Source: Caldisericota bacterium
GTDB lineage: Bacteria > CAIJMQ01 > JAADFP01
DNA: 22,478 bases
Direction of reading: 5' to 3'
NCBI GenBank assembly: GCA_013152825.1
Contig: JAADFP010000003.1
Span: 1-22,478, forward strand
Shown here: in pieces, positions 7,612-15,292 of the stretch
How the letters are laid out: the number at the start of each line of letters is the position of its first letter
Position numbering within the stretch: position 1 is the stretch's first letter
Translations under genes and position numbers: made by a program
Notes under the pieces: model-generated
Told to the model about the DNA's origin: nothing
The model's database searches: none
Seen by the model: the letters and a program-made list of their open reading frames with translations, nothing else

Positions 7612-8568
7612 TTATACTTTTCCAGAACAGCCAAATAATCTCATCTTGGCTTTAATTGTCTCCTTGGCAACATCCCTGGCTGGCCCAAGGATTTTTCTTA
7701 AATCATACTTGGGGGGCATTGCTTCTTCGCCCAGCTCCAGGGTCTCTTCCATCTCTGCAATGTATTTGTTCCACTTCTCACTCATTAATTCCCTTATGGC
7801 TCTCTCAAAAGCCATTCTAATTTGAGTATCTATATTTATCTTTCTTATTCCCAATTTTACAGCCTGCTTCACTATATCCGGCGGTACGCCCGTTCCTCCG
7901 TGCATTACCAGGGGAATTCCTACCACATCTTTTACCTCTTTAATTACATCCAGCTCAATTATTGGTCTTCCCCGGTAAGGGCCATGCTTTGTGCCAAAAG
8001 CAATGGCCAGAGCATCTACACCGGTTTCTTCCACGAATCTTTTAGCATCTTCAGGCTGGGTAAGCAATGATTTTCTTTCCTCCTGAGTCATAGTATCAGT
8101 AACTTCACCCAGCGTGCCCATCTCTCCCTCTACGGAGATATATCTGGATTGTTTTCTCACATATTCTACTACCTTTTTAGTCTCTTCAATATTCTCTTCT
8201 ATGCTGGTCTTAGTCTTCCCGTCTCCTTTAAGAGAGCCATCCCGCATCACAGAGGTAAATCCTGCCTCCACGCACCTCTTACAGGAAAGAAAACTCCTGC
8301 CATGATCTTCATGAATAACTACCGGGACAGTGGCTTTCTTAGCCAGAACATTAACTATCCCCATAAGGTCTTCCAGGGGAGTATAGGTAACTTTACCCGG
8401 CTGGCCAATCGTGGTCTCAGTAATCTGCACGATAAGGGGTGCTCTCTCTTCCTCTGCGGCAGAGAATACAGCCTGTGCAGTTTCCATGTTAACCACATTA
8501 AATGCCCCTACTGCATATCCTCCTTTTTCTGCATCTTCCAGTATTTCCTTCAATGTTACCAGAGCCAT
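7612..8568 (-). CDS. fba: Class II fructose-bisphosphate aldolase family
   Basis: Predicted zinc aldolase that splits fructose 1,6-bisphosphate into dihydroxyacetone phosphate and glyceraldehyde 3-phosphate. 318 residues, in the class II FBA/KbaY/GatY family range. Zinc and catalytic residues: HEDHG at 86-90 (His86, Asp88), a conserved glutamate in VEGEMG near 147-149, His195 in GTKHGPY, and His223 in MHGGTGVP; KINIDTQIRMAF holds the phosphate/substrate loop. Two changes stand out: HEDHG instead of HLDHG, and SVMRDGS instead of SVMIDGS. Position beside tpiA supports fructose-bisphosphate as substrate, but a tagatose or related aldolase is possible. It has a strong AGGAGGT before the ATG. Confidence 0.88.
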   Translation of the reverse strand: MALVTLKEILEDAEKGGYAVGAFNVVNMETAQAVFSAAEEERAPLIVQITETTIGQPGKVTYTPLEDLMGIVNVLAKKATVPVVIHEDHGRSFLSCKRCVEAGFTSVMRDGSLKGDGKTKTSIEENIEETKKVVEYVRKQSRYISVEGEMGTLGEVTDTMTQEERKSLLTQPEDAKRFVEETGVDALAIAFGTKHGPYRGRPIIELDVIKEVKDVVGIPLVMHGGTGVPPDIVKQAVKLGIRKINIDTQIRMAFERAIRELMSEKWNKYIAEMEETLELGEEAMPPKYDLRKILGPARDVAKETIKAKMRLFGCSGKV

Positions 8569-8608
8569 TTTTACCTCCTTCTAATTACTCCTAATAAATA
8601 AGTTACTA

Positions 8609-9355
8609 CTAAAATGAGAAATTATAGATCCTGATAAAAGAATCTGCCTTAAGGGAAGCGCCTCCTACTAAAACCCCATCAATCTCATCTTCTCTCATCA
8701 GTTCATCCACATTATTCGGCTTGACACTTCCTCCGTACAGGATACTGATTCCCTTTGATAAATTTCCCACTAATTCGCCAAGTACACCTCGAATAAAAGA
8801 ATGCATATTGCCAGCTATCTCCGGAGTAGCAGTCCTGCCTGTCCCTATAGCCCATACGGGTTCATAGGCCACCACCACCTTTTCTTTTCCTTCCCAATTC
8901 TTAAGCCCTCCCCTTAACTGCTTTGCAACCACCTCTTCTGCCTTGTTTTCTTCCCGTTCTTCCAGGTTCTCTCCCACGCAGAGAATGGGAATAAGCCCAT
9001 TTTTCAATGCCGCATGAAGCTTTTTGTTAATGAATTCATCGCTTTCCCGAAAATATTTTCTTCTCTCCGAATGCCCCAGAATAACGTACTTACAGCCCAC
9101 TGCCTTCAGCATCAAGGGTGAGATCTCCCCTGTAAAAGCACCTTCTTCCTCATAAAACATATTCTGAGCTCCCAGCTGGATAAAACTTCCCTCTAACACT
9201 TTCCCCACACTTTCCAGGGAAGTAAAAGGAGGAAATAGCACCATTTCCACATTTTCCCTCTGCGTTATCCCACCCTTTATTTCCGAAGCGAGAATCTCAG
9301 CTTCTCCCCTGGTTTTATACATTTTCCAGTTCCCGGCAATTATAATTTCTCTCAT
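8609..9355 (-). CDS. tpiA: Triosephosphate isomerase
   Basis: Interconverts dihydroxyacetone phosphate and glyceraldehyde 3-phosphate in glycolysis. 248 residues, normal length. Catalytic residues are all present: Lys11 in AGNWKMYKT, His95 in LGHSERRK and Glu165 in AYEPVWAIGTGRT; the phosphate-binding ILYGGSVKP and GVLVGGASL are at the end. The start overlaps the ptsN stop by ATGA, with AGGAG five bases upstream. It lies 40 bases before fba, whose products it interconverts. Confidence 0.97.
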   Translation of the reverse strand: MREIIIAGNWKMYKTRGEAEILASEIKGGITQRENVEMVLFPPFTSLESVGKVLEGSFIQLGAQNMFYEEEGAFTGEISPLMLKAVGCKYVILGHSERRKYFRESDEFINKKLHAALKNGLIPILCVGENLEEREENKAEEVVAKQLRGGLKNWEGKEKVVVAYEPVWAIGTGRTATPEIAGNMHSFIRGVLGELVGNLSKGISILYGGSVKPNNVDELMREDEIDGVLVGGASLKADSFIRIYNFSF

Positions 9356-9825
9356 GCCAACTCCTTACTTTCTCTTTCTTTTATTATTTCCAAAACTTCC
9401 TCTGGGGTTTTAGCTTTTAAAATTTTTTCCCTAAAATTTCTATCTTTAGAAAACCTGGCTATACGGGCAAGTGCCTTAAGATGCTCTGTTGGACTTCCTT
9501 CCGGTCCCAAAAGCAGGAAAAAGATATGCACAGGCTTGCCATCCAGGCTGGCAAAATCTACTCCCTTTTTAGATACAGCTATGGCCAATACAATCTCCTC
9601 TATGGAAGAACACTTACCATGCGGAATACCCACCCCATAACCAACACCGGTAGAGCCAAGTTCTTCTCTCTTTTTTAATGTCTTTATTACTTCTTCTTTT
9701 TGTGCAGCCGTGATACTTCCTCCCTGCAGTAAAAGCCCTACCAGAAACTCAATGGCCTCATCCTTTCCCTTCACATCCATGTCCACAGATATACATTTTG
9801 GATTGATATATTCGGTTAATCTCAT
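9352..9825 (-). CDS. ptsN: PTS EIIA, fructose/nitrogen type
   Basis: Stand-alone EIIA domain of the mannitol/fructose (PtsN) family, 157 residues. The phosphorylated histidine is His69 in GVGIPHGK; REELGSTGVGYG precedes it and VHIFFLLLGPEGSPTEHLKAL follows, both typical. No EIIB or EIIC domain is fused or nearby, so transport is unlikely to be its direct job; as in the nitrogen PTS it probably reports PEP or carbon/nitrogen state to other proteins. Neighbours hpf and ptsN also occur together around rpoN in proteobacteria, but here rpoN is absent. Both ends overlap neighbours by ATGA. Confidence 0.9.
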   Translation of the reverse strand: MRLTEYINPKCISVDMDVKGKDEAIEFLVGLLLQGGSITAAQKEEVIKTLKKREELGSTGVGYGVGIPHGKCSSIEEIVLAIAVSKKGVDFASLDGKPVHIFFLLLGPEGSPTEHLKALARIARFSKDRNFREKILKAKTPEEVLEIIKERESKELA

Positions 9826-10151
9826 TTCATTACTCCTAATTCATGTTTTGCATTTTCCCGGTGATGCTGAGACAACTTCTTCCCTTTAAAACTTTTAAGC
9901 TGCCGCATAAGTTTTGATTTTGTCTCATCCACTGCCGCGTAAAAATCTTCTCCTTTCCCGCGTGCATTCAAGAAAGAGCCCTTTACATCCAGATTCATTT
10001 CCACATGCCATAAGTATCTCTCCTGTTTTACAATCACCTGGCAGCCCAAAACTTTAGGATAAAGTTTTTCCAGTTTGGTAAGCTTTTTGTAGATATAATC
10101 TTCCATTACTGGTGTTAAGTCTACTTTTACACCTGTCAAATTTACATCCAT
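9822..10151 (-). CDS. hpf: Ribosome hibernation-promoting factor, short form
   Basis: 109-residue member of the HPF/YfiA (RaiA) family, which binds the 30S subunit near the decoding site and helps idle ribosomes dimerise or stay inactive. Seen: VKVDLTPVMEDYIYKKLTKL at the N-terminus, a basic KQERYLWHVEMNLDV strand, and FYAAVDETKSKLMRQLKSFK, the usual second helix. The long-form C-terminal dimerisation domain is missing, so it is the short type. GGGAGG lies six bases before the ATG. It heads the glycolysis/PTS run, downstream of a tRNA gene. Confidence 0.92.
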   Translation of the reverse strand: MDVNLTGVKVDLTPVMEDYIYKKLTKLEKLYPKVLGCQVIVKQERYLWHVEMNLDVKGSFLNARGKGEDFYAAVDETKSKLMRQLKSFKGKKLSQHHRENAKHELGVMK

Positions 10152-10186
10152 AATTTTCCTCCCTCAAGATAATTTTCTTCGACAAC

Positions 10187-10252
10187 ACTGCAAATTGTAA
10201 GTTGGAAACTGCAAAGTTCGCATTTTTCAAATCCCGCTACCTGCTCCGCTAC
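10187..10252 (-). promoter_or_regulatory. Direct repeats upstream of hpf
   Basis: In the 138-base gap between tRNA-Ala and hpf, ACTGCAAA occurs at 10187-10194 and again at 10208-10215, 21 bases apart (two helical turns). CCGCTAC occurs at 10234-10240 and 10246-10252, 12 bases apart. These may be protein-binding sites in the promoter region of the hpf run. No convincing -35/-10 pair was found, although a TACAAT lies between the first two repeats on the minus strand. Confidence 0.25.
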
Positions 10253-10289
10253 TTTCCTGCACTTCTCTGGTGTAGTCTGGTTATACCAG

Positions 10290-10362
10290 TGGAGCTGGGG
10301 GGATTCGAACCCCCGACCTTCTCCACGCCAAGGAGACGCGCTCCCAACTGCGCCACAGCCCC
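10290..10362 (-). tRNA. tRNA-Ala (anticodon GGC)
   Basis: Folds as a full cloverleaf of 73 bases without an encoded CCA. The acceptor GGGGCTG pairs with CAGCTCC and includes the G3-U70 wobble that marks alanine tRNA. The D arm is GCGC/GCGC, the anticodon stem is TCTCC/GGAGA around loop TTGGCGT (anticodon GGC), the variable loop is AGGTC, and the T arm is GGGGG-TTCGAAT-CCCCC. A short CTGGT-ATA-ACCAG hairpin follows the discriminator base directly. Confidence 0.97.
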
Positions 10363-10441
10363 AGAATATACAACTCTATCTCTTCAGCCCTAAACAATCG
10401 CCATTCACGCTAACTGCTTATCTTTCACCTAATTTTATACC

Positions 10442-10477
10442 AAAATCCCCTATTTTATATAGTCTCTTAGGGATTTT
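10442..10477 (-). terminator. Terminator-like dyad after hisC
   Basis: AAAATCCC and GGGATTTT form an 8-base-pair stem, extended by two more pairs with a one-base bulge, around a loop of about 15 bases. The arms begin with A4 and end with T4, so it could stop transcription from either side. It lies about 50 bases after the true end of hisC and before the tRNA gene, as expected for the end of the HNH-to-hisC run. Confidence 0.55.
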
Positions 10478-10524
10478 ATCACCCCATGAGTAGACTTCCA
10501 TTTTACTTTAATCAGAGTGAAAAA

Positions 10525-11612
10525 TCAAACAGAGGAAATAAGAGCTTGCATGAGCTTTTCGTTCTCCTGAGGGGTACCTATGGTTACTCTTATCCAATCC
10601 GGCAAACCATACCCATCCATTGCTCTAACTATTACCCCTTTTTTCAAAAGCTCCTGGAAAACAGTTTTCCCTTTCTTTCCCACATTCACCAGAATAAAAT
10701 AAAATTAGCTTCGGAAGGGACAAATTCCCATCCCATCTTCTTAAACTCACTGTATAAGTACTCCTTCCCTTCCTTTACCATCTCCCTGCTCTTTCTTATA
10801 TGTTCCTCATCATCCAGAGCAAAGAGCGCTGCTATTTGGGCCAGGGAATTGGTATTGAAGGGCTGACGTACCCTGTTCAGGGCACTTACCACCTCCTTTC
10901 CCGCCATACAGTAACCAATTCTCAACCCAGCTAAACCGTAAATTTTAGAGAAAGTCCTTAACACAATCACCGGGGCACCTTTCTGTATTCTCCTTACATT
11001 ATCAGGATAATCTTCCCGTTCAATGTATTCATAGTAAGCTTCATCAAATACTACCAGGATACGAGGAGGAACCCGGCGAAGAAATTCTGATACTTCTTTT
11101 TCTGTAACCATGGTCCCGGTGGGATTATTGGGATTGGCAATAAAAATTAACTTGGCAGTAATTCTTTCCAGCATCGTTTCCAGGTCAAAGGTGAAATCTT
11201 TTAGAGGAACAGAAATACATTCACCACCCATGGCTTTACAGGCTATCTTGTAGATTACAAATGCGGGATCGCCGGTGATAATTTCCTCTCCAGGATTCAA
11301 AAAGGTCTCTACTATCATACGGATTATTTCATCAGAACCGTTTCCCAGGAGGATTTCAGATATATTCAGTCCGTATTTCCGGGCAAGCTTCTTCCTCAGG
11401 TAGTAGCCTCCTCCCTCTGGATAGAGGTGAATATTTGCTAAGGAATTCTCCAAAGCTTTCACGGCAAGAGGTGAAGGCCCCAGGGCATTTTCGTTAGAAG
11501 CAAGTTTTATAACTTCCTCTAATCCCAATTCTCTCTTTACCTCTTCCAGCGGTTTTCCCGGTTCATAAATAAGAAGGTTTCTAACTTCCTTCCTGACTAG
11601 CTCTTCTATCAT
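10525..11612 (-). pseudogene. hisC: Histidinol-phosphate aminotransferase, frameshifted near the 3' end
   Basis: PLP enzyme that converts imidazole-acetol phosphate to histidinol phosphate; related enzymes also transaminate aromatic amino acids. The open frame gives 308 residues and stops at TGA 10686-10688 after EANFILFW. The expected last part continues in the -1 frame from GTG AAT GTG: VNVGKKGKTVFQEL, then RAMDGYGLPDWIRVTIGTP and ISSV, to TGA at 10525-10527. Joined, it gives about 362 residues, the normal length. The first frame has NENALGPSP, YYEYI and the PLP lysine in RTFSKIYGLAGLRIGY. One missing base (for example TTC TGG GTG) would repair it. This is either a real mutation or a sequencing/assembly error. 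The start overlaps the pheA stop by ATGA. Next to pheA, a role in phenylalanine formation is also possible. Confidence 0.88.
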
Positions 11613-12676
11613 TCTCTTTCTCGCCTGGGGTACGATCCCAGGACCTTAAAGAAGGTAACCCGAGATTTTAATTCTTTAAGGGCATCTTTAATTTTTTTAT
11701 CTTCTCTGTGTCCCTCCAAATCCACAAAAAAGTAATACTCCCATGCTTTTCTGCGGGAAGGACGCGACTCTATCTTACTCATATTGATGCCAAATTTCCA
11801 GAAGGCCTCCAAGGTATGAAATAAAGCTCCCACCTCGTCTCTTACCGCAAACATCAATGAAGTTTTATCCTTACCCGTCTGGGGACATTCTTCCCTGCTA
11901 ATTACCAAAAAACGGGTAAAGTTGAATGCTTTATCCTCAATGCCCCTGGCCACTACTGGAACACCGTAAATCTCACTGGCCAAATGGCTGGCTATGGCAG
12001 CAGATTCTGGTTCGGAGAGAGCCTTTTCTACCGCACCTGCCGTAGAATATACAGCTTTTATCTCAGCACCGGGAAGATTCTCTTCTAACCAGCCACGGCA
12101 TTGCGCCAAAGCCTGGGGATGAGAATATACCCTCTTGATGTGCTCGAGAGAGCTAAAAGAAAGCAGGCTATGCACAATCCTGAGAATAACTTCATCACAG
12201 ATAAGAAGTTCTGATTCCATAAACATGTCCAGGGTATGAGTTTCCACTCCTTCCGTAGAATTTTCTATGGGAACCACGCCAAATTCTGCCCTTTCCCCCT
12301 CTACTTCCCGAAATACAGCATCTATACTCCTTACCGCAATATACTCTGCCGCAGAGCCAAATCTTTGAATAGCCGCCTGGTGGGTAAAAGTAGCCTGGGG
12401 GCCCAGATAGGCCACACTTAAAGGTTTCTGTAAATTCCTGCTTATAGATAAGATTTCCCGGTATATACTTCTTAGTTGTTTATCGTCTAGAGGTCCCTTG
12501 TTTTTCTTAACTATTTTGTCCACTACTTCCTCTTCTCTCCTGGGGTCAAAAATAGGTAAATTTTTCTCTTTTTTAATCTTTCCTATCTCTTTAGAGAGAG
12601 AAGCCCTTTTGTTCAAAAGGAGAAGAATCTCTTCGTCCACTTTATCTACTAACTTTCTCAAGTCTTCCAGTTTCAT
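11609..12676 (-). CDS. pheA: Chorismate mutase / prephenate dehydratase (P-protein)
   Basis: Bifunctional enzyme for phenylalanine synthesis: chorismate to prephenate, then to phenylpyruvate. 355 residues from the chosen start. An AroQ-type chorismate mutase helix bundle occupies about 1-85 (LRKLVDKVDEEILLLLNKRA); prephenate dehydratase about 90-265, with VAYLGPQATFTHQAA, VPIENSTEGV and the catalytic NFTRFLVIS; an ACT domain to the end has KIESRPSRRKAWEYYFFVD, the phenylalanine-binding ESRP motif, so feedback inhibition is expected. An upstream ATG at 12691 would add five residues, but the ATG at 12676 has GGAGG at good spacing and overlaps the scpB TGA as ATGA. hisC directly downstream could act as the final aminotransferase. 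Confidence 0.94.
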   Translation of the reverse strand: MKLEDLRKLVDKVDEEILLLLNKRASLSKEIGKIKKEKNLPIFDPRREEEVVDKIVKKNKGPLDDKQLRSIYREILSISRNLQKPLSVAYLGPQATFTHQAAIQRFGSAAEYIAVRSIDAVFREVEGERAEFGVVPIENSTEGVETHTLDMFMESELLICDEVILRIVHSLLSFSSLEHIKRVYSHPQALAQCRGWLEENLPGAEIKAVYSTAGAVEKALSEPESAAIASHLASEIYGVPVVARGIEDKAFNFTRFLVISREECPQTGKDKTSLMFAVRDEVGALFHTLEAFWKFGINMSKIESRPSRRKAWEYYFFVDLEGHREDKKIKDALKELKSRVTFFKVLGSYPRRERE

Positions 12677-13197
12677 TCTGCCTCCATACATAATTCTTCC
12701 ACGCGGGGAAGCTCTTCCAATGATTTCAAGCCAAAGTAGTGCAAAAATTCCTCTGTGGTACCATAGAGAAGCGGATGCCCTACCCCATTTTTCTTCCCCA
12801 CTACCCTGATAAGTTTTCTCTGCAGGAGATTATGAAGGATAGCCCTCACCTCAACCCCTCTTATTTCCTGAATCTCTCCATGGGTAACAGGCTGGCGGTA
12901 AGCTATAATCGCCAGCGTTTCCAAGGCAGGGCGGGAAAGCCGTCTCTTTTTATTCTTCTTAAGTTTGCTTATGAAAGAAGCAAATTCCGGGCGCGTAAAC
13001 ACTTTATACCCGCCTGCTACTTCCCGAATAATTACTCCTCTTCCATTTTCCTGGTAATCTTCCATAAGTTCCAATAGGGGAGCTTTAATCTCTTTACGAG
13101 GAACCTCCAATATCTCTGCCATTTTCCTCAGGGTAAGGGGAGAAGAGGAAGAAAAAAGCAGAGCCTCTATAACCCCTTTCAAATTTACTTCATTCAT
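12673..13197 (-). CDS. scpB: Segregation and condensation protein B
   Basis: ScpB is the paired winged-helix (kite) subunit that binds the ScpA kleisin in the SMC-ScpAB condensin. About 174 residues with the family's start LKGVIEALLFSSSSPLTL, then ALETLAIIAYRQPVTHGEIQEIRGV (the hallmark second winged helix) and LLYGTTEEFLHYFGL at the end. The ATG at 13197 overlaps the scpA stop by eight bases; a TTG at 13215 would add six residues. The gene after scpA in the same run supports the call. No smc gene is in the window. Confidence 0.93.
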   Translation of the reverse strand: MNEVNLKGVIEALLFSSSSPLTLRKMAEILEVPRKEIKAPLLELMEDYQENGRGVIIREVAGGYKVFTRPEFASFISKLKKNKKRRLSRPALETLAIIAYRQPVTHGEIQEIRGVEVRAILHNLLQRKLIRVVGKKNGVGHPLLYGTTEEFLHYFGLKSLEELPRVEELCMEAE

Positions 13198-13918
13198 GTA
13201 CTGCGCCCGGGACAACCTCTAATTTTTTTACCAATATTTCGCCAAAGGGTACCCTCTGGTAAACTTTTACTATCCTTCTTTTTACCAGTTCCAGAAGGGC
13301 AAGAAAAGTTACCACCATCTCTAACTTACTCTCCGCCTTAAGAAAGAGAGAAAAGAACTTCACCTTTTTCTTATTTTCCAGGTATTGAAGCATCAACTCT
13401 ATCTTGTCTTCCACTGTATGGCTCTCTCCCACCACCTCCATTACTTCCTCCCGGGAAAGAGACTGCAGTATGCGGGAAAAAGCTTCCATCAATTCTACAA
13501 TCCCTACTTCCAGTGTTTCCTCTTCTTTTTCTTCTCCCTCCCAGAAACCAGCAGAAAAATAATCCTTTTCTTCTTCCTCTTTGATTCTCAAAACTTCAGC
13601 AAGTTTAACAATCTTGCCATATTCTTTTTCTCTTTCTTCCCAGAAACCAGGGGATTCCTCTTCTTCCACCACGGGGAAGGAAAGGGGGAGAAGAAGAGAA
13701 GATTTCCAGAGTAAAAGAGAAGAAAATGTGCAAACATCCCTTCCTTCTTTATTAAGGTTTACTTCGGCAAGATTTAGAAGGTATTCCCGGTACTGCGAAA
13801 GGTAAGGGAAAAGGGAAAGCTGAAGTATATCTATATCCCCTTCTTTTGCTTTCTCCCAGAATTCTCCTACGCTTCCAGAAAAACTCCCGCAATTAATTTT
13901 AAACAAGCTAACCCTCAC
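13190..13918 (-). CDS. scpA: Segregation and condensation protein A (divergent)
   Basis: Kleisin subunit of SMC-ScpAB. 242 residues, acidic and glutamate-rich, with DIDILQLSLFPYLSQYREYLL at the N-terminus (matching the DIxDIPIxxIxxQYL part of ScpA) and a C-terminal winged helix ending VTFLALLELVKRRIVKVYQRVPFGEILVKKL. The usual FxGPLDLLLxLI opening is replaced by CGSFSGSVGEFWEKAKEG, so the SMC-neck-binding helix is diverged. The start is GTG with no clear Shine-Dalgarno; a TTG four codons on is an alternative. Position immediately before scpB is the strongest support. Confidence 0.87.
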   Translation of the reverse strand: MRVSLFKINCGSFSGSVGEFWEKAKEGDIDILQLSLFPYLSQYREYLLNLAEVNLNKEGRDVCTFSSLLLWKSSLLLPLSFPVVEEEESPGFWEEREKEYGKIVKLAEVLRIKEEEEKDYFSAGFWEGEEKEEETLEVGIVELMEAFSRILQSLSREEVMEVVGESHTVEDKIELMLQYLENKKKVKFFSLFLKAESKLEMVVTFLALLELVKRRIVKVYQRVPFGEILVKKLEVVPGAVHE

Positions 13919-13967
13919 AGAATCCGGGTAAACTCTAAGCCTTATTTACCTGCTTCTTAATTCGTTA

Positions 13968-14501
13968 CTACCCCCCCAATTGGGAAATAGCATTTAACAG
14001 AGTAAGTAGAAAATTGGGCAGTGCATTACCTTTCCAGGTAAAATAAAGGCTTCCCACAGAGAGAAGTAAAATAACCAATGAAACAATCAATAGAATCCCG
14101 TTCAATTTACCTATATTAGGAGCACCAGCCTTACTCTTTGTAGGCTCCTTCAGGAACCCGGGTTTCTCTGTAGGTGGCGGCGTCTGCTGTTTGACTTTCA
14201 ATTTTGGCGCTTTTTTGGGAGGCTCAATAACCCTGGTCGATCCCACATCCTCGGCTTGTGGAGTTGGCGGTGCTGATTCTACGGGAGGAGGTGTTCCTAC
14301 GGGAGGGGTAGTAACCGGCGGAGGAGGAGCTGCAGAAAGCGAGACTTTTATATTCTCCACTTCCGTAGCCTTGAACTTCCTCTGTCCTTCCTGGTAAGAA
14401 GGAAGGATTTTACCTGATTTTATAAACTCTTCCAACTGAGCCTTGTTAATCTTTAATTCCTTAAGAACTTCCTCTTCGGTTAAGAAATTTTCTCCTACCA
14501 T
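13968..14501 (-). CDS. HTH-domain protein with proline-rich linker and C-terminal membrane anchor
   Basis: Not assigned to a named family. 177 residues. About 5-52 looks like a MerR/excisionase-type helix-turn-helix: FLTEEEVLKELKINKAQLEE, then SGKILPSYQEGQRKFKATEVE, the typical second helix and wing. Residues 57-115 are rich in proline, alanine and lysine, a flexible linker. About 134-156 is one hydrophobic segment (LLIVSLVILLLSVGSLYF), so the N-terminal domain is probably held on the cytoplasmic side of the membrane. The start follows AAGGAGGTGAAT and overlaps the preceding stop by one base (TAATG). The upstream partner is a membrane coiled-coil protein and scpA is 49 bases downstream. The domain may bind DNA or, as in some relatives, protein. 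Confidence 0.7.
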   Translation of the reverse strand: MVGENFLTEEEVLKELKINKAQLEEFIKSGKILPSYQEGQRKFKATEVENIKVSLSAAPPPPVTTPPVGTPPPVESAPPTPQAEDVGSTRVIEPPKKAPKLKVKQQTPPPTEKPGFLKEPTKSKAGAPNIGKLNGILLIVSLVILLLSVGSLYFTWKGNALPNFLLTLLNAISQLGG

Positions 14502-15292
14502 TATTCACCTCCTTCCTTCTCTGAAACCCACCGGGTAATTTTTAATACATCATTCCTGGAGAGAGATTCTCCCAGGTTTTCATAATCAGTCTTTGCCACC
14601 ACCAGTGTTGAATACACTTCCCTAACTGTTATTTTGCCAATCACCTTGTCCTTGCGGAAAGCATAAAGCGTGGTACCCGGAGTAATGGGAACACTACCGG
14701 TAAATTTTACTGCTATTATTCCCGGGGATCTAAAGTCCAGGACAGTACCTGTAGCTTTCTTTACTATCTCCGGAACAAGCTTAGTTCCACTCTTGCCCTG
14801 CTCTATCTCTCCTGTATATTGGGCAAGTTGTTTCTTTAAAGTATTCACCTGTTTTTCTGCCTTCTTGGCGGCATCTTCCCAGCGGGACCTTTCTTCTTCC
14901 AGGCGAGCTAATTGCTGGTTAACATCCTGTACCTTTCCCTGCAGAGAGTATACCTGTGATTGAAGCGAACTCTTCTCTCTGTTTAAGGCAGCTATTCTGC
15001 TGTTCAGGTCCCTGACTTTCCTCTTCTCATTGTTGAGATCCGAGACCAGACGATCCCTTTCCCTGCGCAGCGAGGCAAGATCCCTCTCCAGCTTATCATT
15101 AGCCTGCGTAAGGGAATCTACCTGAGCAATCAATTTATCCCTCTCATCTTCCAGAGACTTCACCTGGAGAGTCAAATTTTTGACTTTCTCTCTTTTTGCA
15201 ATAAGCTCGGTGATAATCTTTGAGCTGAAGTAGAGCACCCCAAGAGTGGAGAGGAAAATCAGAATAGTAATAACTTTTAACCCTTTACCCAT
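14501..15292 (-). CDS. Membrane-anchored coiled-coil protein with small C-terminal beta domain
   Basis: Function unknown. 263 residues. One N-terminal membrane segment at about 6-26 (VITILIFLSTLGVLYFSSKI) is followed by a long heptad-rich coiled coil from about 35 to 175 (many Leu, Glu, Lys, Arg and Gln) and a compact C-terminal domain at about 183-255. That domain reads like a beta-barrel repeat, with GTVLDFRSPGIIAVKF, ITPGTTLYAFRKDKVIGKIT and LSRNDVLKI, similar in style to FlgT-like or envelope beta domains. A single-pass protein with an extracytoplasmic coiled coil is likely. Start ATG with AAGGAGGAG; it overlaps the upstream gene by eight bases and the downstream HTH-membrane gene by one. 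Confidence 0.7.
   Translation of the reverse strand: MGKGLKVITILIFLSTLGVLYFSSKIITELIAKREKVKNLTLQVKSLEDERDKLIAQVDSLTQANDKLERDLASLRRERDRLVSDLNNEKRKVRDLNSRIAALNREKSSLQSQVYSLQGKVQDVNQQLARLEEERSRWEDAAKKAEKQVNTLKKQLAQYTGEIEQGKSGTKLVPEIVKKATGTVLDFRSPGIIAVKFTGSVPITPGTTLYAFRKDKVIGKITVREVYSTLVVAKTDYENLGESLSRNDVLKITRWVSEKEGGE

Noticed and set aside
10680..10705. Programmed -1 frameshift in hisC
   Set aside because: The bases before the stop (AAT TTT ATT TTA TTC TGG TGA) contain no canonical slippery heptamer, and hisC is not known to use frameshifting; a mutation or sequencing error is simpler.
10486..10866. 126-codon plus-strand frame over the end of hisC
   Set aside because: It lies opposite the real hisC coding sequence, including its frameshifted end, and has no recognisable protein pattern.
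13968..13980. Phase-variable G7 run at the end of the HTH-membrane gene
   Set aside because: The run is at the last two codons and stop, so slippage would only alter the extreme C-terminus; too short for strong phase variation.
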